Positions 36,741 to 46,482 of a stretch of 64,000 nucleotides of DNA are shown here, piece by piece. The translations under genes and the position numbers were made by a program. The stretch comes from Legionella cherrii (lineage in GTDB: Bacteria; Pseudomonadota; Gammaproteobacteria; Legionellales; Legionellaceae). The notes beneath the pieces were generated by a model. The model saw only the letters and a program-made list of their open reading frames with translations. It had not been told where the DNA came from and did no database searches. Every line of letters begins with the position of its first letter. Position 1 is the first letter of the stretch. The DNA lies in the NCBI RefSeq assembly GCF_900635815.1, contig NZ_LR134173.1:1396001-1460000 (forward strand), read 5' to 3'.

Positions 36741-36878
36741 CTATTTATGAGGCTTGGGTTCATTATGATGAGGCGTCACGTTATCATATTTCATACAAAA
36801 TGCACAATAAAATCCATTTTGGTTGTTGTTGACCATCAATGGCTTGCATTGAGGAACCTCGGTGCAAGAGAGACGCAA
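36741..36878 (-). CDS. Possible small Cys4 (zinc-ribbon-like) ORF
   Basis: A 45-codon frame between dnaG and rpoD, too short for usual gene calls. It has two cysteine pairs (SCTEVPQC, then FYCAFC) and a His-rich tail (TPHHNEPKPHK), spaced like a zinc ribbon. An in-frame stop lies just upstream, and the best available start is a TTG at 36878 with a poor ribosome site. An internal ATG would lose the first Cys pair. The surrounding 36572-36902 gap (~330 bases) should also carry the rpoD promoter. Uncertain. Confidence 0.35.
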   Translation of the reverse strand: MRLSCTEVPQCKPLMVNNNQNGFYCAFCMKYDNVTPHHNEPKPHK

Positions 36879-36902
36879 GCGAACCAGTTACACGCCGCTG
36901 TT

Positions 36903-38621
36903 TCAAATATGCCGTTCTTTTAACATTTCTTGCAATTGTATTTTTTCTTCTTCATTCAACCCGTGCTGGCGTGATTTATTAATCAGTTGGCGTATGGTTA
37001 ATTCACGATTTTGCTTTTGTAAAAACAGGATAATATCAATGAATTCCTTGACTAATTCTTGTTCGGGAACCAGATGGTCCCAGGCCGCAAGTTTGTTCAG
37101 GGACTCAAAATAAGGATGATTACGCCACGATTCAATTAATGTAGCCGTAGTGGCTTGCGGGTTTGCTTCCAGTTGATCTAACACGCTCAGTAAAATTTCA
37201 TGCTCTTTCGCATCCAAAAGCTCAAGATTGATTTGTTGTTTGATCTGGCTATAAATTTCCGGATGTTGTAAGAGGAGGGCAACCGCAATACGCATTGGCG
37301 TACGGGCAATGGTCATTGCCTGTTCTTGCTGGGGCGATTTAGACTCCTCAGTAACTAACTGGGTTAATCGGTGGGTTTCGATATGAGTTAAACGCGCCAG
37401 ATCCTCAATAAGGAGTTGTTTATACGAACCTTCATCCATTTTTTGTAAAAATGGTTTGGCCAAATTGATGAGTTGGGTTTTGCCTGCGGGTCGAAGTAAA
37501 TTGAGGTCTTTGGCTAAGTTATCAAAAAGAAAACGGTGCAATGGGGTAGCTTGCTTGAGTCGTTTTAAAAAATTGTCTTTACCTTCCTCTCGAACCAAAC
37601 TGTCCGGATCGTGCCCATCGGGTAAGAACATAAAACTGGCATCCAGGCCTAAATTTAAATGCGGCAAGCTGCTTTCAAGGGCACGCCATGCTGCTTGTCT
37701 TCCGGCATTATCGCCATCAAAACAAAAAATTAATGACTTGGTATGTTTGGCAAGCAGTTGAATGTGATAGGTACTGGTCGCAGTGCCTAAGGTGGCTACC
37801 GCATTCATAATTCCATGTTGGGCTAATGCAATCACATCCATGTACCCTTCAACTACAATTATGTACTCTACTGCTTTTTGTTGGCTTAGAATTTGATGTA
37901 AGCCATACAATTCTCTGCTTTTTTGAAAAATGACGGTTTCAGGAGAGTTAAGGTATTTGGGTTTTTGTTCCTTATCCAGTACCCGTCCACCAAAACCTAT
38001 AATGCGCCCATGGCGGTCATGAATAGGGAACATGACGCGGTTACGGTAGCGATCATAGATTTTTCCATCTTCATTTTTAATCAACATCCCTGTTGCAAGC
38101 AGTTCGCGTTGATTGCGGGGGAATGCTTTTTCGAGGTGGTGCCATCCTTCGCTTGCATAACCTAATTGATACAGTTTGGCAATTTCGCCGCTTAAACCTC
38201 TACCTCGCAAATAATCAATCGCAGGTTGCCCTTCATGCTTTAATTTTTTTTGATAATGAAGACTCACCGCCGACAAGAGTTTATAAAGATCCTGGGAGGG
38301 ATTAGTTTTCTCAGTTTGTTTGTCCCGCGGAATTGTTAAACCGACACGGGTAGCCAGGGTTTCCACTGCATCAACAAATCCCTGGTTGAGGTAGTTCATG
38401 ACAAAGCTGATGGCATTTCCTGAGGCGCCACAACCAAAGCAGTGATAAAACTGTTTTTTGGCAACGACATTAAATGAAGGGGATTTTTCATTATGAAAAG
38501 GACAGCACGCAATATGACTGTTCCCTCGTTTTTTCAAGGGAACATAGCTGTCAATTAATTCAACCAGATCCGTGCGGTGGAGAAGATCATCAATGAATGG
38601 CTGCGGGATTAAGCCAGACAT
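36903..38621 (-). CDS. dnaG: DNA primase DnaG
   Basis: A 572-residue primase that makes RNA primers for replication. The CHC2 zinc-binding domain is at the N-terminus (Cys40, His43, Cys61, Cys64). The Toprim catalytic core contains VVEGYMDVIAL and FCFDGDNAGR. The C-terminal ~150 residues form the helicase-interaction domain for DnaB. Length matches the family (~580). AAGGA lies ahead of the ATG, 8 bases after the yqeY stop. Confidence 0.97.
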   Translation of the reverse strand: MSGLIPQPFIDDLLHRTDLVELIDSYVPLKKRGNSHIACCPFHNEKSPSFNVVAKKQFYHCFGCGASGNAISFVMNYLNQGFVDAVETLATRVGLTIPRDKQTEKTNPSQDLYKLLSAVSLHYQKKLKHEGQPAIDYLRGRGLSGEIAKLYQLGYASEGWHHLEKAFPRNQRELLATGMLIKNEDGKIYDRYRNRVMFPIHDRHGRIIGFGGRVLDKEQKPKYLNSPETVIFQKSRELYGLHQILSQQKAVEYIIVVEGYMDVIALAQHGIMNAVATLGTATSTYHIQLLAKHTKSLIFCFDGDNAGRQAAWRALESSLPHLNLGLDASFMFLPDGHDPDSLVREEGKDNFLKRLKQATPLHRFLFDNLAKDLNLLRPAGKTQLINLAKPFLQKMDEGSYKQLLIEDLARLTHIETHRLTQLVTEESKSPQQEQAMTIARTPMRIAVALLLQHPEIYSQIKQQINLELLDAKEHEILLSVLDQLEANPQATTATLIESWRNHPYFESLNKLAAWDHLVPEQELVKEFIDIILFLQKQNRELTIRQLINKSRQHGLNEEEKIQLQEMLKERHI

Positions 38622-38629
38622 AGGGATCC

Positions 38630-39073
38630 TTAGCTTAGCTTAGCCTTAATCATGGCACTGACTTGCGCCATATCAGCACGTCCTTGCAAGCTGGGCTTTA
38701 AAAGTGCCATAACTTTACCCATGTCTGCCATCTTTTCAGCGCCAGTTGAGGCAATCGCCTCTTGAACCATATTCTCAATTTCTGCAGCAGACAAAGGCTC
38801 AGGCAAATATTTCTTCAGGATATCCAGTTCAAATTGTTCTTGAGCAACCAGATCATCTCGGTTGGCTTTTTCATATTGCGCGATAGATTCTTTACGTTGC
38901 TTGCTCATTTTATCTAAAATAACCAACATACGCTCATCATCGACTTCGATACGTTCATCGACTTCAACTTGTTTGACGGCAGCAGTAATTAAACGAAGTG
39001 CGGCTAACAATTCTTTTTCTTTGGCTCGCATTGCATCTTTAACATCATTATTGAGACGTTCTTTAATAGTCAT
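38630..39073 (-). CDS. yqeY: GatB/YqeY domain protein
   Basis: A 147-residue protein of the YqeY family, with two helical parts: an N-terminal LNNDVKDAMRAKEKELLAAL helix set and a C-terminal ADMGKVMALLKPSLQGRADM segment. The C-terminal part is shared with the tail domain of the GatB amidotransferase, which recognises tRNA. Its exact job in bacteria without GatCAB dependence is unclear. It sits between rpsU and dnaG, the usual position in gammaproteobacteria. Confidence 0.92.
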   Translation of the reverse strand: MTIKERLNNDVKDAMRAKEKELLAALRLITAAVKQVEVDERIEVDDERMLVILDKMSKQRKESIAQYEKANRDDLVAQEQFELDILKKYLPEPLSAAEIENMVQEAIASTGAEKMADMGKVMALLKPSLQGRADMAQVSAMIKAKLS

Positions 39074-39270
39074 TTTTTATTCCTTAAAATCGAATGAGCG
39101 GCTCGGCCCTATGTAAGGAAACCTCTGTCCTCACTACCATGAGTTTGGGAAGAAGTTTAATCTATTCTAAAAAGCGAAAGGCCACTAAATACAACATCAT
39201 AATCATCTATCAAATTGTGACTATGCGAAGTACATGTGGCCTAGTAAAAAATACAGGACAGGCAAAAATC

Positions 39271-39501
39271 CTATTTACGTCGGCGTTTGCCGCCTTGTTG
39301 TTTTGCTGTCATATCACGAGAAATTTTCTTCAGATGACGTTTTACTGCAGCAGCTTGCTTGCGCTTACGTTCAGCAGTTGGTTTTTCATAAAATTCACGA
39401 CGGCGTAACTCGGTTAAAATACCGGCTTTTTCACAAGAGCGCTTAAAACGGCGCAGTGCGTATTCTGGATTTTCGCCTTCTTTGACGCGAACTGTAGGCA
39501 T
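39271..39501 (-). CDS. rpsU: Ribosomal protein S21
   Basis: A 76-residue basic 30S protein. It starts [20 protein letters not shown] and ends in an Arg/Lys-rich tail ([10 protein letters not shown]), both diagnostic. It helps bind mRNA near the anti-Shine-Dalgarno. It is the first gene of the macromolecular synthesis cluster, with AGAGGA 8 bases before the ATG. Confidence 0.97.
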   Translation of the reverse strand: MPTVRVKEGENPEYALRRFKRSCEKAGILTELRRREFYEKPTAERKRKQAAAVKRHLKKISRDMTAKQQGGKRRRK

Positions 39502-39540
39502 TAAATAGTCCTCTGGTTATTTGATCTTAATAGGTGGGCA

Positions 39541-39569
39541 ATTCTAGTGCTAGTTGAAGCCCTCGTCAA
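39541..39569 (-). promoter_or_regulatory. Sigma-70 promoter of rpsU
   Basis: On the minus strand TTGACG (39569-39564), a 17-base spacer and TAGAAT (39546-39541) form a near-consensus sigma-70 promoter about 40 bases upstream of the rpsU start. Confidence 0.75.
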
Positions 39570-39760
39570 GTTTTAAATCAACAATTTTATTTTTTAATAA
39601 GTACAGCTTGAATATTGGGTAATCTGAGGAGGGCACACCTCTTAGGCTACACCCCCCGCGGTAAGGGCGGACTTAGAAGATTCAGGAGAAGCCAGCTGAA
39701 ACTGGTATCGAGCAGTGAGTTTTCCGTCTCCGCCGCGTTTCACCCAGTCTCTATGATATA

Positions 39761-39769
39761 TGGTACAAT
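39761..39769 (+). promoter_or_regulatory. Extended -10 promoter of tsaD
   Basis: TGGTACAAT is an extended -10 (TGn-TACAAT) lying 28 bases before the tsaD ATG. No good -35 is seen, as is common for extended -10 promoters. The GC-rich 39640-39745 block just upstream has paired segments (GGCGGA with TCCGCC; CCAG..CTGG inside). Confidence 0.5.
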
Positions 39770-39797
39770 GACTGAATTTTTTTATCAGGTCCTTTTT

Positions 39798-40799
39798 ATG
39801 TTGGTTTTAGGTATTGAATCCTCTTGTGATGAAACTGGAGTAGCGATTTATGATTCCGATGCTGGTTTGTTAGCGCATGCGTTGCATTCGCAAATTGACA
39901 CCCATCGAGTGCATGGTGGTGTGGTACCTGAGCTTGCTTCCCGGGATCATATTAATTATTTGGTGCCTTTACTCGATAAAGTATTACAACAGGCAGGGCT
40001 TGATAAAAAAGCATTGGATGGAATTGCTTATACGGCAGGCCCAGGGCTAATTGGTGCATTATTGGTTGGTTCCTGTTTTGCCAAAAGCTTGGCCTATGCA
40101 TTACAAATTCCTGCGTTAGCCATTCATCATTTGGAAGCACATCTTTTGGCGGCAAAAATGGAAACGCCTTCACTCGAATTTCCTTTTATTGCGCTTTTGG
40201 TATCCGGCGGCCATTGCCAACTGGTTGACGTCAGGGATTTGGGGCAATACAGCATACTCGGAGATACTCTCGATGATGCGGTGGGTGAGGCGTTTGATAA
40301 AACCGCCAAGTTAATGGGAATACCCTATCCTGGAGGTCCGGTACTCGCAGCGCTTGCTGATCAATGTGAATCAACTCCTTATCGTTTTCCTCGTCCTATG
40401 ACCGACCGCCCCGGCCTTGAGTTTAGCTTTAGTGGTTTAAAAACATTCGCCTTAAATACTTGGAATCAAAGCGCAAAAGATGAATGTGCACGCGCTGAAA
40501 TTGCCAAGGCATTTCAGCAAGCCGTTGTGGATACCTTGATGATTAAATGCAAACGCGCGGTACAAGAATCTGGGTGTAATCAATTGGTAGTTGCAGGGGG
40601 AGTAGGGGCGAACAAAGCCTTACGTTCAGGCTTAAGTGAATGGATTCAGAGTATTGGCGGGACGATTTATTTTCCAGCTTTAGAATATTGTACCGATAAT
40701 GGTGCGATGATTGCTTATGCCGGATGTTTGCGGATGTTAAGGGGGGAAAAGGATTTAAGTGATGCAGTAGAAGTTAAGGCACGATGGCCTTTGGCTTAA
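39798..40799 (+). CDS. tsaD: tRNA t6A threonylcarbamoyltransferase TsaD
   Basis: A 333-residue member of the Kae1/Qri7 family. The start at 39798 ([14 protein letters not shown]) is chosen over an upstream in-frame ATG because TsaD proteins begin here and AGGT precedes it. The metal-binding HHLEAH motif is present at about 111-116, as are the ASKHA ATP-binding strands. With TsaB, TsaC and TsaE it makes N6-threonylcarbamoyl-adenosine at tRNA position 37. It is divergent from rpsU, a conserved neighbour. Confidence 0.96.
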   Translation: MLVLGIESSCDETGVAIYDSDAGLLAHALHSQIDTHRVHGGVVPELASRDHINYLVPLLDKVLQQAGLDKKALDGIAYTAGPGLIGALLVGSCFAKSLAYALQIPALAIHHLEAHLLAAKMETPSLEFPFIALLVSGGHCQLVDVRDLGQYSILGDTLDDAVGEAFDKTAKLMGIPYPGGPVLAALADQCESTPYRFPRPMTDRPGLEFSFSGLKTFALNTWNQSAKDECARAEIAKAFQQAVVDTLMIKCKRAVQESGCNQLVVAGGVGANKALRSGLSEWIQSIGGTIYFPALEYCTDNGAMIAYAGCLRMLRGEKDLSDAVEVKARWPLA

Positions 40800-40858
40800 T
40801 CATTTGATATGTGTTAAAATAAATCAATATGATACTTATTTATATTGAGAGGCAGAAA

Positions 40859-41746
40859 ATGGGCAAAAGTAAATGGGTAAAATTCCATAGTGCACACAGT
40901 CCATTGCAAATTGAAAAAGTTAATTCTGGAGAAGGGATTAGATTAGGGGAGGATTGGAATAGGGCTATGAAGTACACAGGTGATCCTGAGCAACGCAGGC
41001 AAATATTAATAGATGGGAAACCGATTACCACATTTGCTGATGATTATGGTTTACTGAGTGACGTAGACGATGTCGAAAAATTTTTTAAAGAAGTGATTTT
41101 GGGAAAGATGGATCCTAAACTTAAAGAAAAAGATATGAAAGAAGCCATTGATTTTCTAAAGAAAACCTTCCATCAAGGAGGACTTATGCATCCAGTGTCA
41201 GGTGCTCTTGCCACATCCATGGAACGAGATGCACTGCCAGGTGAACCGGATGCTCGAGATGGAAAAATTGCTTATGGAACAATAACGAACATGCAGATAG
41301 TTGTTAATATTATTCCTACAAAAGAGGGATTTAAGGTAAAAGAAAATGTTGGAGTACAAAACATCATTGTATCCGAAAATGGTTTTGAGAAATATGGTAT
41401 TAAATACAACACACAACGCACTAAAGACGGAAAAGTATATAAACTAGCAGACGATCCGACCATTTCTCGAGAAGATAAAGGAAATATTATCGAAGCACAA
41501 GGAGAAATTGCAGTCGATTTGTCACACGCTGAAAAACCAAAAATATCTATCGAGAGCAACGCAATAAACTATGGGGATCACAGAGTCGAGGCAGCGTTGC
41601 ACAATCATTCTTTGATGCAATGGATAATTGATTTTGTCAAAAATGCTTTTGGTTATAATAAAATTGAAGTTTTAGAGCCGGTAAAAGCTGAGCCATTCGA
41701 TATCGATGCTGAAGAAATGCAATCTATAGGTCCAAACACATTTTAA
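40859..41746 (+). CDS. Hypothetical protein, candidate effector
   Basis: A 295-residue protein of unknown family. The start at 40859 is preferred over 40829 because GAGAGG lies 6-7 bases ahead. It is soluble, with an N-terminal helical part (about 20-110) and a strand-rich middle (YGTITNMQIVVNIIPTKEGF onward). A single amphipathic segment near residue 258 (LMQWIIDFVKNAFGY) precedes an acidic tail. It stands between tsaD and plsY, which are otherwise core genes, so it looks inserted. Function cannot be inferred. Confidence 0.5.
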   Translation: MGKSKWVKFHSAHSPLQIEKVNSGEGIRLGEDWNRAMKYTGDPEQRRQILIDGKPITTFADDYGLLSDVDDVEKFFKEVILGKMDPKLKEKDMKEAIDFLKKTFHQGGLMHPVSGALATSMERDALPGEPDARDGKIAYGTITNMQIVVNIIPTKEGFKVKENVGVQNIIVSENGFEKYGIKYNTQRTKDGKVYKLADDPTISREDKGNIIEAQGEIAVDLSHAEKPKISIESNAINYGDHRVEAALHNHSLMQWIIDFVKNAFGYNKIEVLEPVKAEPFDIDAEEMQSIGPNTF

Positions 41747-41827
41747 TCACTGCATAAAGATAGTGATGCGCATAAAAAACTGCCAGAGGGACACCGACCA
41801 GTATTTAACTTTTGTGTTCGTTTTAAG

Positions 41828-41859
41828 TCCCTAAAAATCTTAAAGAAGATTTTTAGGGA
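41828..41859. terminator. Bidirectional terminator, hypothetical gene / plsY
   Basis: A perfect 14-bp stem (41828-41841 with 41846-41859, arm TCCCTAAAAATCTT) and a 4-base loop, with A/T-rich flanks on both sides, between convergent genes. Confidence 0.8.
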
Positions 41860-41879
41860 TTTTGATATTTCGTATGATT

Positions 41880-42734
41880 TTATTCCGCAGGAGGTTTCTT
41901 AGTTTTTACTTTCGGTGCAGTTGCTTTTTTAGCAGGCTTGGCTTTCTTTTCAGGGGACTCGGCCTTTTTAGTGGTTGTTTTTGTAGTTTTAGTTGTTTTT
42001 GTTGCTTTAGGTGGAGTCACTACGGTTTTGGTAATGGTGATGGTTTCTACTTCAATTGCTACTTCAGGGGCAGATGCTTCTGTTTTTCTAACGGGTGTCA
42101 CAGCCTCGGGCGGCTCATCCTGCATAATGTCGTTAATCACATTATTCTTTAATTTAATTTTTGGTTCTTTTTTGTCAATAAGTCGCACAATATTGTCTTT
42201 GTGCTTGTAGAGCACTAAGAGGGCCATGATGAAAATAGGGGGGAAAATATCCAAACGTTGGATAAGTAACAGCGAATAAAATGGGGAAAAACCTACAGCA
42301 GTAATCGATGCCAAAGAGGAATAGCGGGAGAATTTAGCGACCAACAACCAAGTTGCTGCGACTAAAACACCGACCAGAAAATGAAATCCCAAGAGCGCTC
42401 CAATTGCCGTTGCAACCCCTTTTCCCCCTTTAAAGTCAAAGAAAACCGGGTACATATGGCCGATAACTGCTGCTAAAGCAGTAAACCCTACTGTAGCAGG
42501 ACTGGCATCCAAGAGTTTGGCGATGAGTACGGGAATAGTGCCTTTGAGTATATCGGTAATCATAACCAAGGCTGCATATTTTTTTCCTGCAAGCCGCAAA
42601 ACATTCGTTGCGCCAGGATTTTTTGAGCCCTCAATCCGTGGGTCAGGTAAAGAAAACGTTTTACTCACAATGACTGCAGAGCAAAAAGATCCCATTAAAT
42701 AAGCAAGAACTACCAAGAATATGAACAATATCAC
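41880..42734 (-). CDS. plsY: Acyl-phosphate:G3P acyltransferase PlsY with basic tail
   Basis: A 284-residue protein from a GTG start at 42734, chosen because AAGGAG lies 7 bases ahead and the first membrane helix follows; an ATG at 42791 would add 19 polar residues. The first ~195 residues are a normal five-helix PlsY, with SKNPGATNVLR and GHMYPVFFDFKGGKGVATAI. PlsY makes lysophosphatidic acid from acyl-phosphate in the inner membrane. The last ~85 residues are an added cytosolic tail very rich in Lys, Thr, Ala and Pro, not seen in usual PlsY (~200 residues). Confidence 0.92.
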   Translation of the reverse strand: MILFIFLVVLAYLMGSFCSAVIVSKTFSLPDPRIEGSKNPGATNVLRLAGKKYAALVMITDILKGTIPVLIAKLLDASPATVGFTALAAVIGHMYPVFFDFKGGKGVATAIGALLGFHFLVGVLVAATWLLVAKFSRYSSLASITAVGFSPFYSLLLIQRLDIFPPIFIMALLVLYKHKDNIVRLIDKKEPKIKLKNNVINDIMQDEPPEAVTPVRKTEASAPEVAIEVETITITKTVVTPPKATKTTKTTKTTTKKAESPEKKAKPAKKATAPKVKTKKPPAE

Positions 42735-42913
42735 CGATTGCTCCTTTTTCGGAAAGTAACTTATTATTAAATAATCTTTATTTTCAAGCAAGTGGCTGCG
42801 TTATCGTGTGAGTGTAAATCGTGGAGTCTATGAGTTTTAGAGTAGAGTTGCCCTCACCCTGCCCCTCTCCCACAAGTAAGAAGCTGCTCGTAGGGCGGAT
42901 GAAGGAACTTATG

Positions 42914-44038
42914 CTACAAGTACAGAGCTTGTAAATCATTGGTGTAACGTCTTCCTAAAGCAGTTACTTGCCAGTGGGTTTCTGTTAAAGCGATGAGTTT
43001 CTTATTTGCCGCAATTTGGAGTTTGGGGAGTAGATGACTTAGTGGCAACCCTGTGGTTTGAGTAAAGAGCGCTAAAGGAATGGCTTGTTCCAAACGCGTT
43101 GTGTTGAGCATAAATTCAAAAAGAAGATCGGGAGTGTTCACCTCTTCTAGACTGGCTAAAAAGGGTTTTTCTGAGTCGAGATACTCTCGAGGTTGACGGT
43201 GCTTGCGCGTTCTTAGTATTCGCTCTTTCGTTGTGATTTTGCCGTGCGCTCCTGCGCCTATGCCTAAGTAATCGCCAAATAACCAATAATTTAAATTATG
43301 CCGGGCTTGTCGATCCGGTTTAGCAAAGGCAGAAATTTCATAGCGTGAAAAACCCGATTCTTTAAGTAAAGCGAGTCCTTCTTCCTCGAGTACCCACGCT
43401 TCATCTTCAGAAGGTAATGGCGGTTTTACTTTGTAAAATACCGTATTAGGTTCTATGGTTAATTGATACCAGGATAAATGTTCGGGTTGATGCGCGATTG
43501 CCGTACGTAAATCATCGATTCCTTGAGCGACACTTTGTTTGGGCAAACCGTGCATAATGTCTAAATTGATGTTATCGAACCCGGCATTGCGGGCGGATTC
43601 AATGGCACGATGCGCTTGTTGGGCATCATGAATCCGACCTAAGGCGTCTAGATGCTCTGGGTTGAAGCTTTGAATGCCCAAGGAAAGCCGATTAATACCA
43701 GTTTGTCGGTATTCAGTAAAGCGTTGTTGCTCTACAGTACCTGGATTGGCTTCCATGGTAATTTCTATATCCTTGGCAAAGGTCAAAAGACGCCTCAATT
43801 CAGTAAACAAGGTGTCGTAGGCTTGAGCAGAAAAAAGGCTCGGGGTGCCACCGCCAATGAAAATAGAGTAAATCTCACGCGCTTCAATGTATTGCAAATC
43901 AGTTTTTAAGTCAGCAATAAGCGCTTGAATATAATTTTGTTCTGGCAAAGTTTCAGGACTTTTGTGGGAATTAAAATCACAATAAGGGCATTTGCGGATA
44001 CACCATGGAATGTGAATGTACAACGATAAAGGGATCAT
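42914..44038 (-). CDS. hemW: HemW, radical-SAM heme chaperone
   Basis: A 374-residue HemN-like protein. The 4Fe-4S motif CIRKCPYC is at about 12-19, the GGGTPSLF SAM segment follows, and the HNLNYW motif typical of HemW is near 250. The extra N-terminal Cys of true HemN oxidases is absent, so a heme-delivery role is more likely than coproporphyrinogen oxidation. The start is the ATG beside IPLSLYIHIPWC. Cytosolic. In many gammaproteobacteria it sits near a rdgB homologue, which is not seen here. Confidence 0.92.
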   Translation of the reverse strand: MIPLSLYIHIPWCIRKCPYCDFNSHKSPETLPEQNYIQALIADLKTDLQYIEAREIYSIFIGGGTPSLFSAQAYDTLFTELRRLLTFAKDIEITMEANPGTVEQQRFTEYRQTGINRLSLGIQSFNPEHLDALGRIHDAQQAHRAIESARNAGFDNINLDIMHGLPKQSVAQGIDDLRTAIAHQPEHLSWYQLTIEPNTVFYKVKPPLPSEDEAWVLEEEGLALLKESGFSRYEISAFAKPDRQARHNLNYWLFGDYLGIGAGAHGKITTKERILRTRKHRQPREYLDSEKPFLASLEEVNTPDLLFEFMLNTTRLEQAIPLALFTQTTGLPLSHLLPKLQIAANKKLIALTETHWQVTALGRRYTNDLQALYL

Positions 44039-44185
44039 TACTCTTTTTTATACTGGCTTGTTTGGGAATGCAATAGTATCATGTTGCGAGTTTTGTAACA
44101 AAAAATGTAATCATGCATTGAGCTTTCTTTCCCGCTTCGTAAGAGAGAATCTGCAGGGGTTACCTAAAAAATAAGAGGAAATCAC

Positions 44186-45175
44186 ATGGCAAATAAACGA
44201 GTTAGAGTTGCTATTACTGGGGCAGCTGGGCAAATTGGTTACGCATTATTGTTTCGTATTGCTTCCGGACAAATGTTTGGTGCGAACACGGAAGTAGAAT
44301 TAAATCTGCTTGAGCTTGAAGCAGCGCTTCCTTCTCTAGAAGGAGTTGCAATGGAGCTTGATGATTGCGCCTTTCCTTTATTGAAGCGTGTTGTCTGTAC
44401 TGCAGATATGAATAAGGCAATGGACGGTGTGAACTGGGCATTACTGGTCGGTTCTGTGCCACGTAAACAAGGGATGGAACGCGCTGATTTATTGGAAATT
44501 AACGGCGGGATCTTCACCAAACAAGGCCAGGCAATTAATGATCATGCAAGCGATGATGTACGCGTTTTTGTAGTAGGTAATCCGTGCAATACAAACTGCT
44601 TGATTGCAATGCACCATGCCAAAGATGTACCCAATGATCGTTTTTATGCCATGACTACTTTAGATGAATTGAGATCACGTACTCAGTTGGCTAAAAAAGC
44701 AGGTGTCGATATCACAGCAGTTACTCAAATGACTATTTGGGGGAACCATTCTTCCACTCAATATCCTGATTTTTATAATGCGAAGATTAATGGGGTTTCT
44801 GCAGCTCAAGTGATTGATGAGTCTTGGCTGAAAGATACTTTTGTTTCTACGGTACAACAACGCGGTGCAGCAGTAATTAAAGCACGTGGTTCTTCATCTG
44901 CTGCTTCAGCAGCTAATGCCATCATCACCGGTGTGAATCATTTGGTTAATGATACTCCAGCAGGTGAGTCATTCTCTATGTGTCGTAGTTCTCAAGGTGA
45001 ATATGGTGTGGATGAAGGATTAATCTTCTCATTCCCTTGTCGTCGCGAACACGGAGAGTTAAGTGTCGTTGAGGGATTACCTTTTAATGCGTACGGTCGT
45101 GAGATGTTTGACAAGACATTGAATGAGTTGAGACAAGAGCGTGATACCGTTAAGTCTTTAGGGTTGTTGGATTAA
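44186..45175 (+). CDS. mdh: Malate dehydrogenase
   Basis: A 329-residue NAD-dependent malate dehydrogenase of the cytosolic-type branch. The Rossmann motif TGAAGQIG is at 11-18, the substrate-binding loop is [10 protein letters not shown], and the catalytic segment [12 protein letters not shown] carries the active-site His. [14 protein letters not shown] is the family's substrate-Arg strand. It interconverts malate and oxaloacetate in the TCA cycle. It is monocistronic and ends in a strong terminator. Confidence 0.96.
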   Translation: MANKRVRVAITGAAGQIGYALLFRIASGQMFGANTEVELNLLELEAALPSLEGVAMELDDCAFPLLKRVVCTADMNKAMDGVNWALLVGSVPRKQGMERADLLEINGGIFTKQGQAINDHASDDVRVFVVGNPCNTNCLIAMHHAKDVPNDRFYAMTTLDELRSRTQLAKKAGVDITAVTQMTIWGNHSSTQYPDFYNAKINGVSAAQVIDESWLKDTFVSTVQQRGAAVIKARGSSSAASAANAIITGVNHLVNDTPAGESFSMCRSSQGEYGVDEGLIFSFPCRREHGELSVVEGLPFNAYGREMFDKTLNELRQERDTVKSLGLLD

Positions 45176-45204
45176 GGATAATTTCCTTTCTCTATTCTAT
45201 GTTT

Positions 45205-45230
45205 CCCCTCTCCCGATGACGGGAGAGGGG
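45205..45230 (+). terminator. mdh terminator
   Basis: A perfect 11-bp GC-rich stem (CCCCTCTCCCG / CGGGAGAGGGG) with a 4-base ATGA loop, followed by ATTTTAAAATTTT, 30 bases after the mdh stop. Confidence 0.85.
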
Positions 45231-45345
45231 ATTTTAAAATTTTCCCTCTGTAGGATAGGAATAGGCTTTTTTCTTTTTCAAAGGGTTAGATACTTTTGAA
45301 TCCCTTCTCCCCTGGGGGAGAGGGTGCCTTTAGGGCGGATGAGGG

Positions 45346-46206
45346 TCACTTCGGTATATTTGTCATACTCATCGAATTAAAATCTTTTTCTTCAAACGAA
45401 GAATGTTCTTGACGATTTTTATATTCTTCACTCTGATATATTCTAAAAAATTCTGAAAATTCTGATCGAGTTAAAATCTTTTCGGCTACAGAATTGCGTA
45501 AAAGTGTAGAAATAGAGCGTCCATTAGATAATATTCCATTGAGTTTATCCATGAGTTGCTCTACTTGGACTAGGGGATCTGGATGGTTTTGCAGCAAGTC
45601 AGGTATGTATTTAACTATTGCTGTGGCGAGTTGTTCGTCGGTTAAGTACAGAATTAAACGTGTGCTTGCAATCTGAATAAAGTTTTCTTTAGATTCCATA
45701 ATCAAACGTGATAAGAATTCCGGATCTTTTTTCAAATGAGAGTTTAGCCTTTTGCTAAACCCCAGAAAATTCCTATGCGCAATTAACATGGCCGGTAATT
45801 CGGGTTCTTCTTGCGGGGAAGTTCTTTCAGATATGGTGTTTAGCCAGGGGATAAGCTCCACATCATGTTGAGGATTTTGCAAAGCGTAAAAATGGAGTCT
45901 GGATGAAATTTTAGGACGGTGAATGAGGTATTTATTCCAGTCAACAACGTCCTTGTGTTGCTCAGCCAGCGAATCAACGGATTTTTTGATAGGCTCAAAA
46001 TTAATTCCCCACTTTTCAAAATGGGGTAATGCTGAACCCAAAGCTCTTACCAATTCACGGAAACTCGTTTTTTCATTAGCCTCATAGTTATCCATCGCGT
46101 CTTTGAGCTGTTGAATTTCATCATAGGTATATTTTCCATTTCTCATGGGGATCAAATGAAAAACGGATTCAATGGCTTCGTTTAAAGAAGCAAAAGGGTC
46201 ATCCAT
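45346..46206 (-). CDS. Helical hypothetical protein, candidate effector
   Basis: A 286-residue, almost all-helical soluble protein without a known family. The C-terminal ~20 residues (SSFEEKDFNSMSMTNIPK) combine a Glu-Glu with small and polar residues, similar to the Glu-block reported in Dot/Icm signals; this is suggestive only. No signal peptide. It lies between mdh and a drug/metabolite exporter, both on the other strand. Confidence 0.45.
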   Translation of the reverse strand: MDDPFASLNEAIESVFHLIPMRNGKYTYDEIQQLKDAMDNYEANEKTSFRELVRALGSALPHFEKWGINFEPIKKSVDSLAEQHKDVVDWNKYLIHRPKISSRLHFYALQNPQHDVELIPWLNTISERTSPQEEPELPAMLIAHRNFLGFSKRLNSHLKKDPEFLSRLIMESKENFIQIASTRLILYLTDEQLATAIVKYIPDLLQNHPDPLVQVEQLMDKLNGILSNGRSISTLLRNSVAEKILTRSEFSEFFRIYQSEEYKNRQEHSSFEEKDFNSMSMTNIPK

Positions 46207-46482
46207 AGATTCATCCTCATTAGGAGCAGGCCCTTCTTTAAAAGTAGTTTATAAAAAAAGAAAATGCCAAGCTTTTTTACATATTGAGTTAATAAAGTGT
46301 TATTTTGTAAAAAATAGTCTTAAAATCAATGATTTTGTGTTGCAATGCAGCATTTGTGCGCTCTAAATGAACAGTGAAAAGCAGCGGTTTTGCTGTGCTT
46401 GAATGAACCTGAAGCGACGTGATTGTATAGGATAATTCAGGTACAATAAGTCCATTATTTTTTCCCAAAGCAGGTGCGCACC

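Noticed and set aside
42914..44038. HemN coproporphyrinogen III oxidase
   Set aside because: Length and the HNxxYW motif with absence of the extra N-terminal Cys point to HemW.
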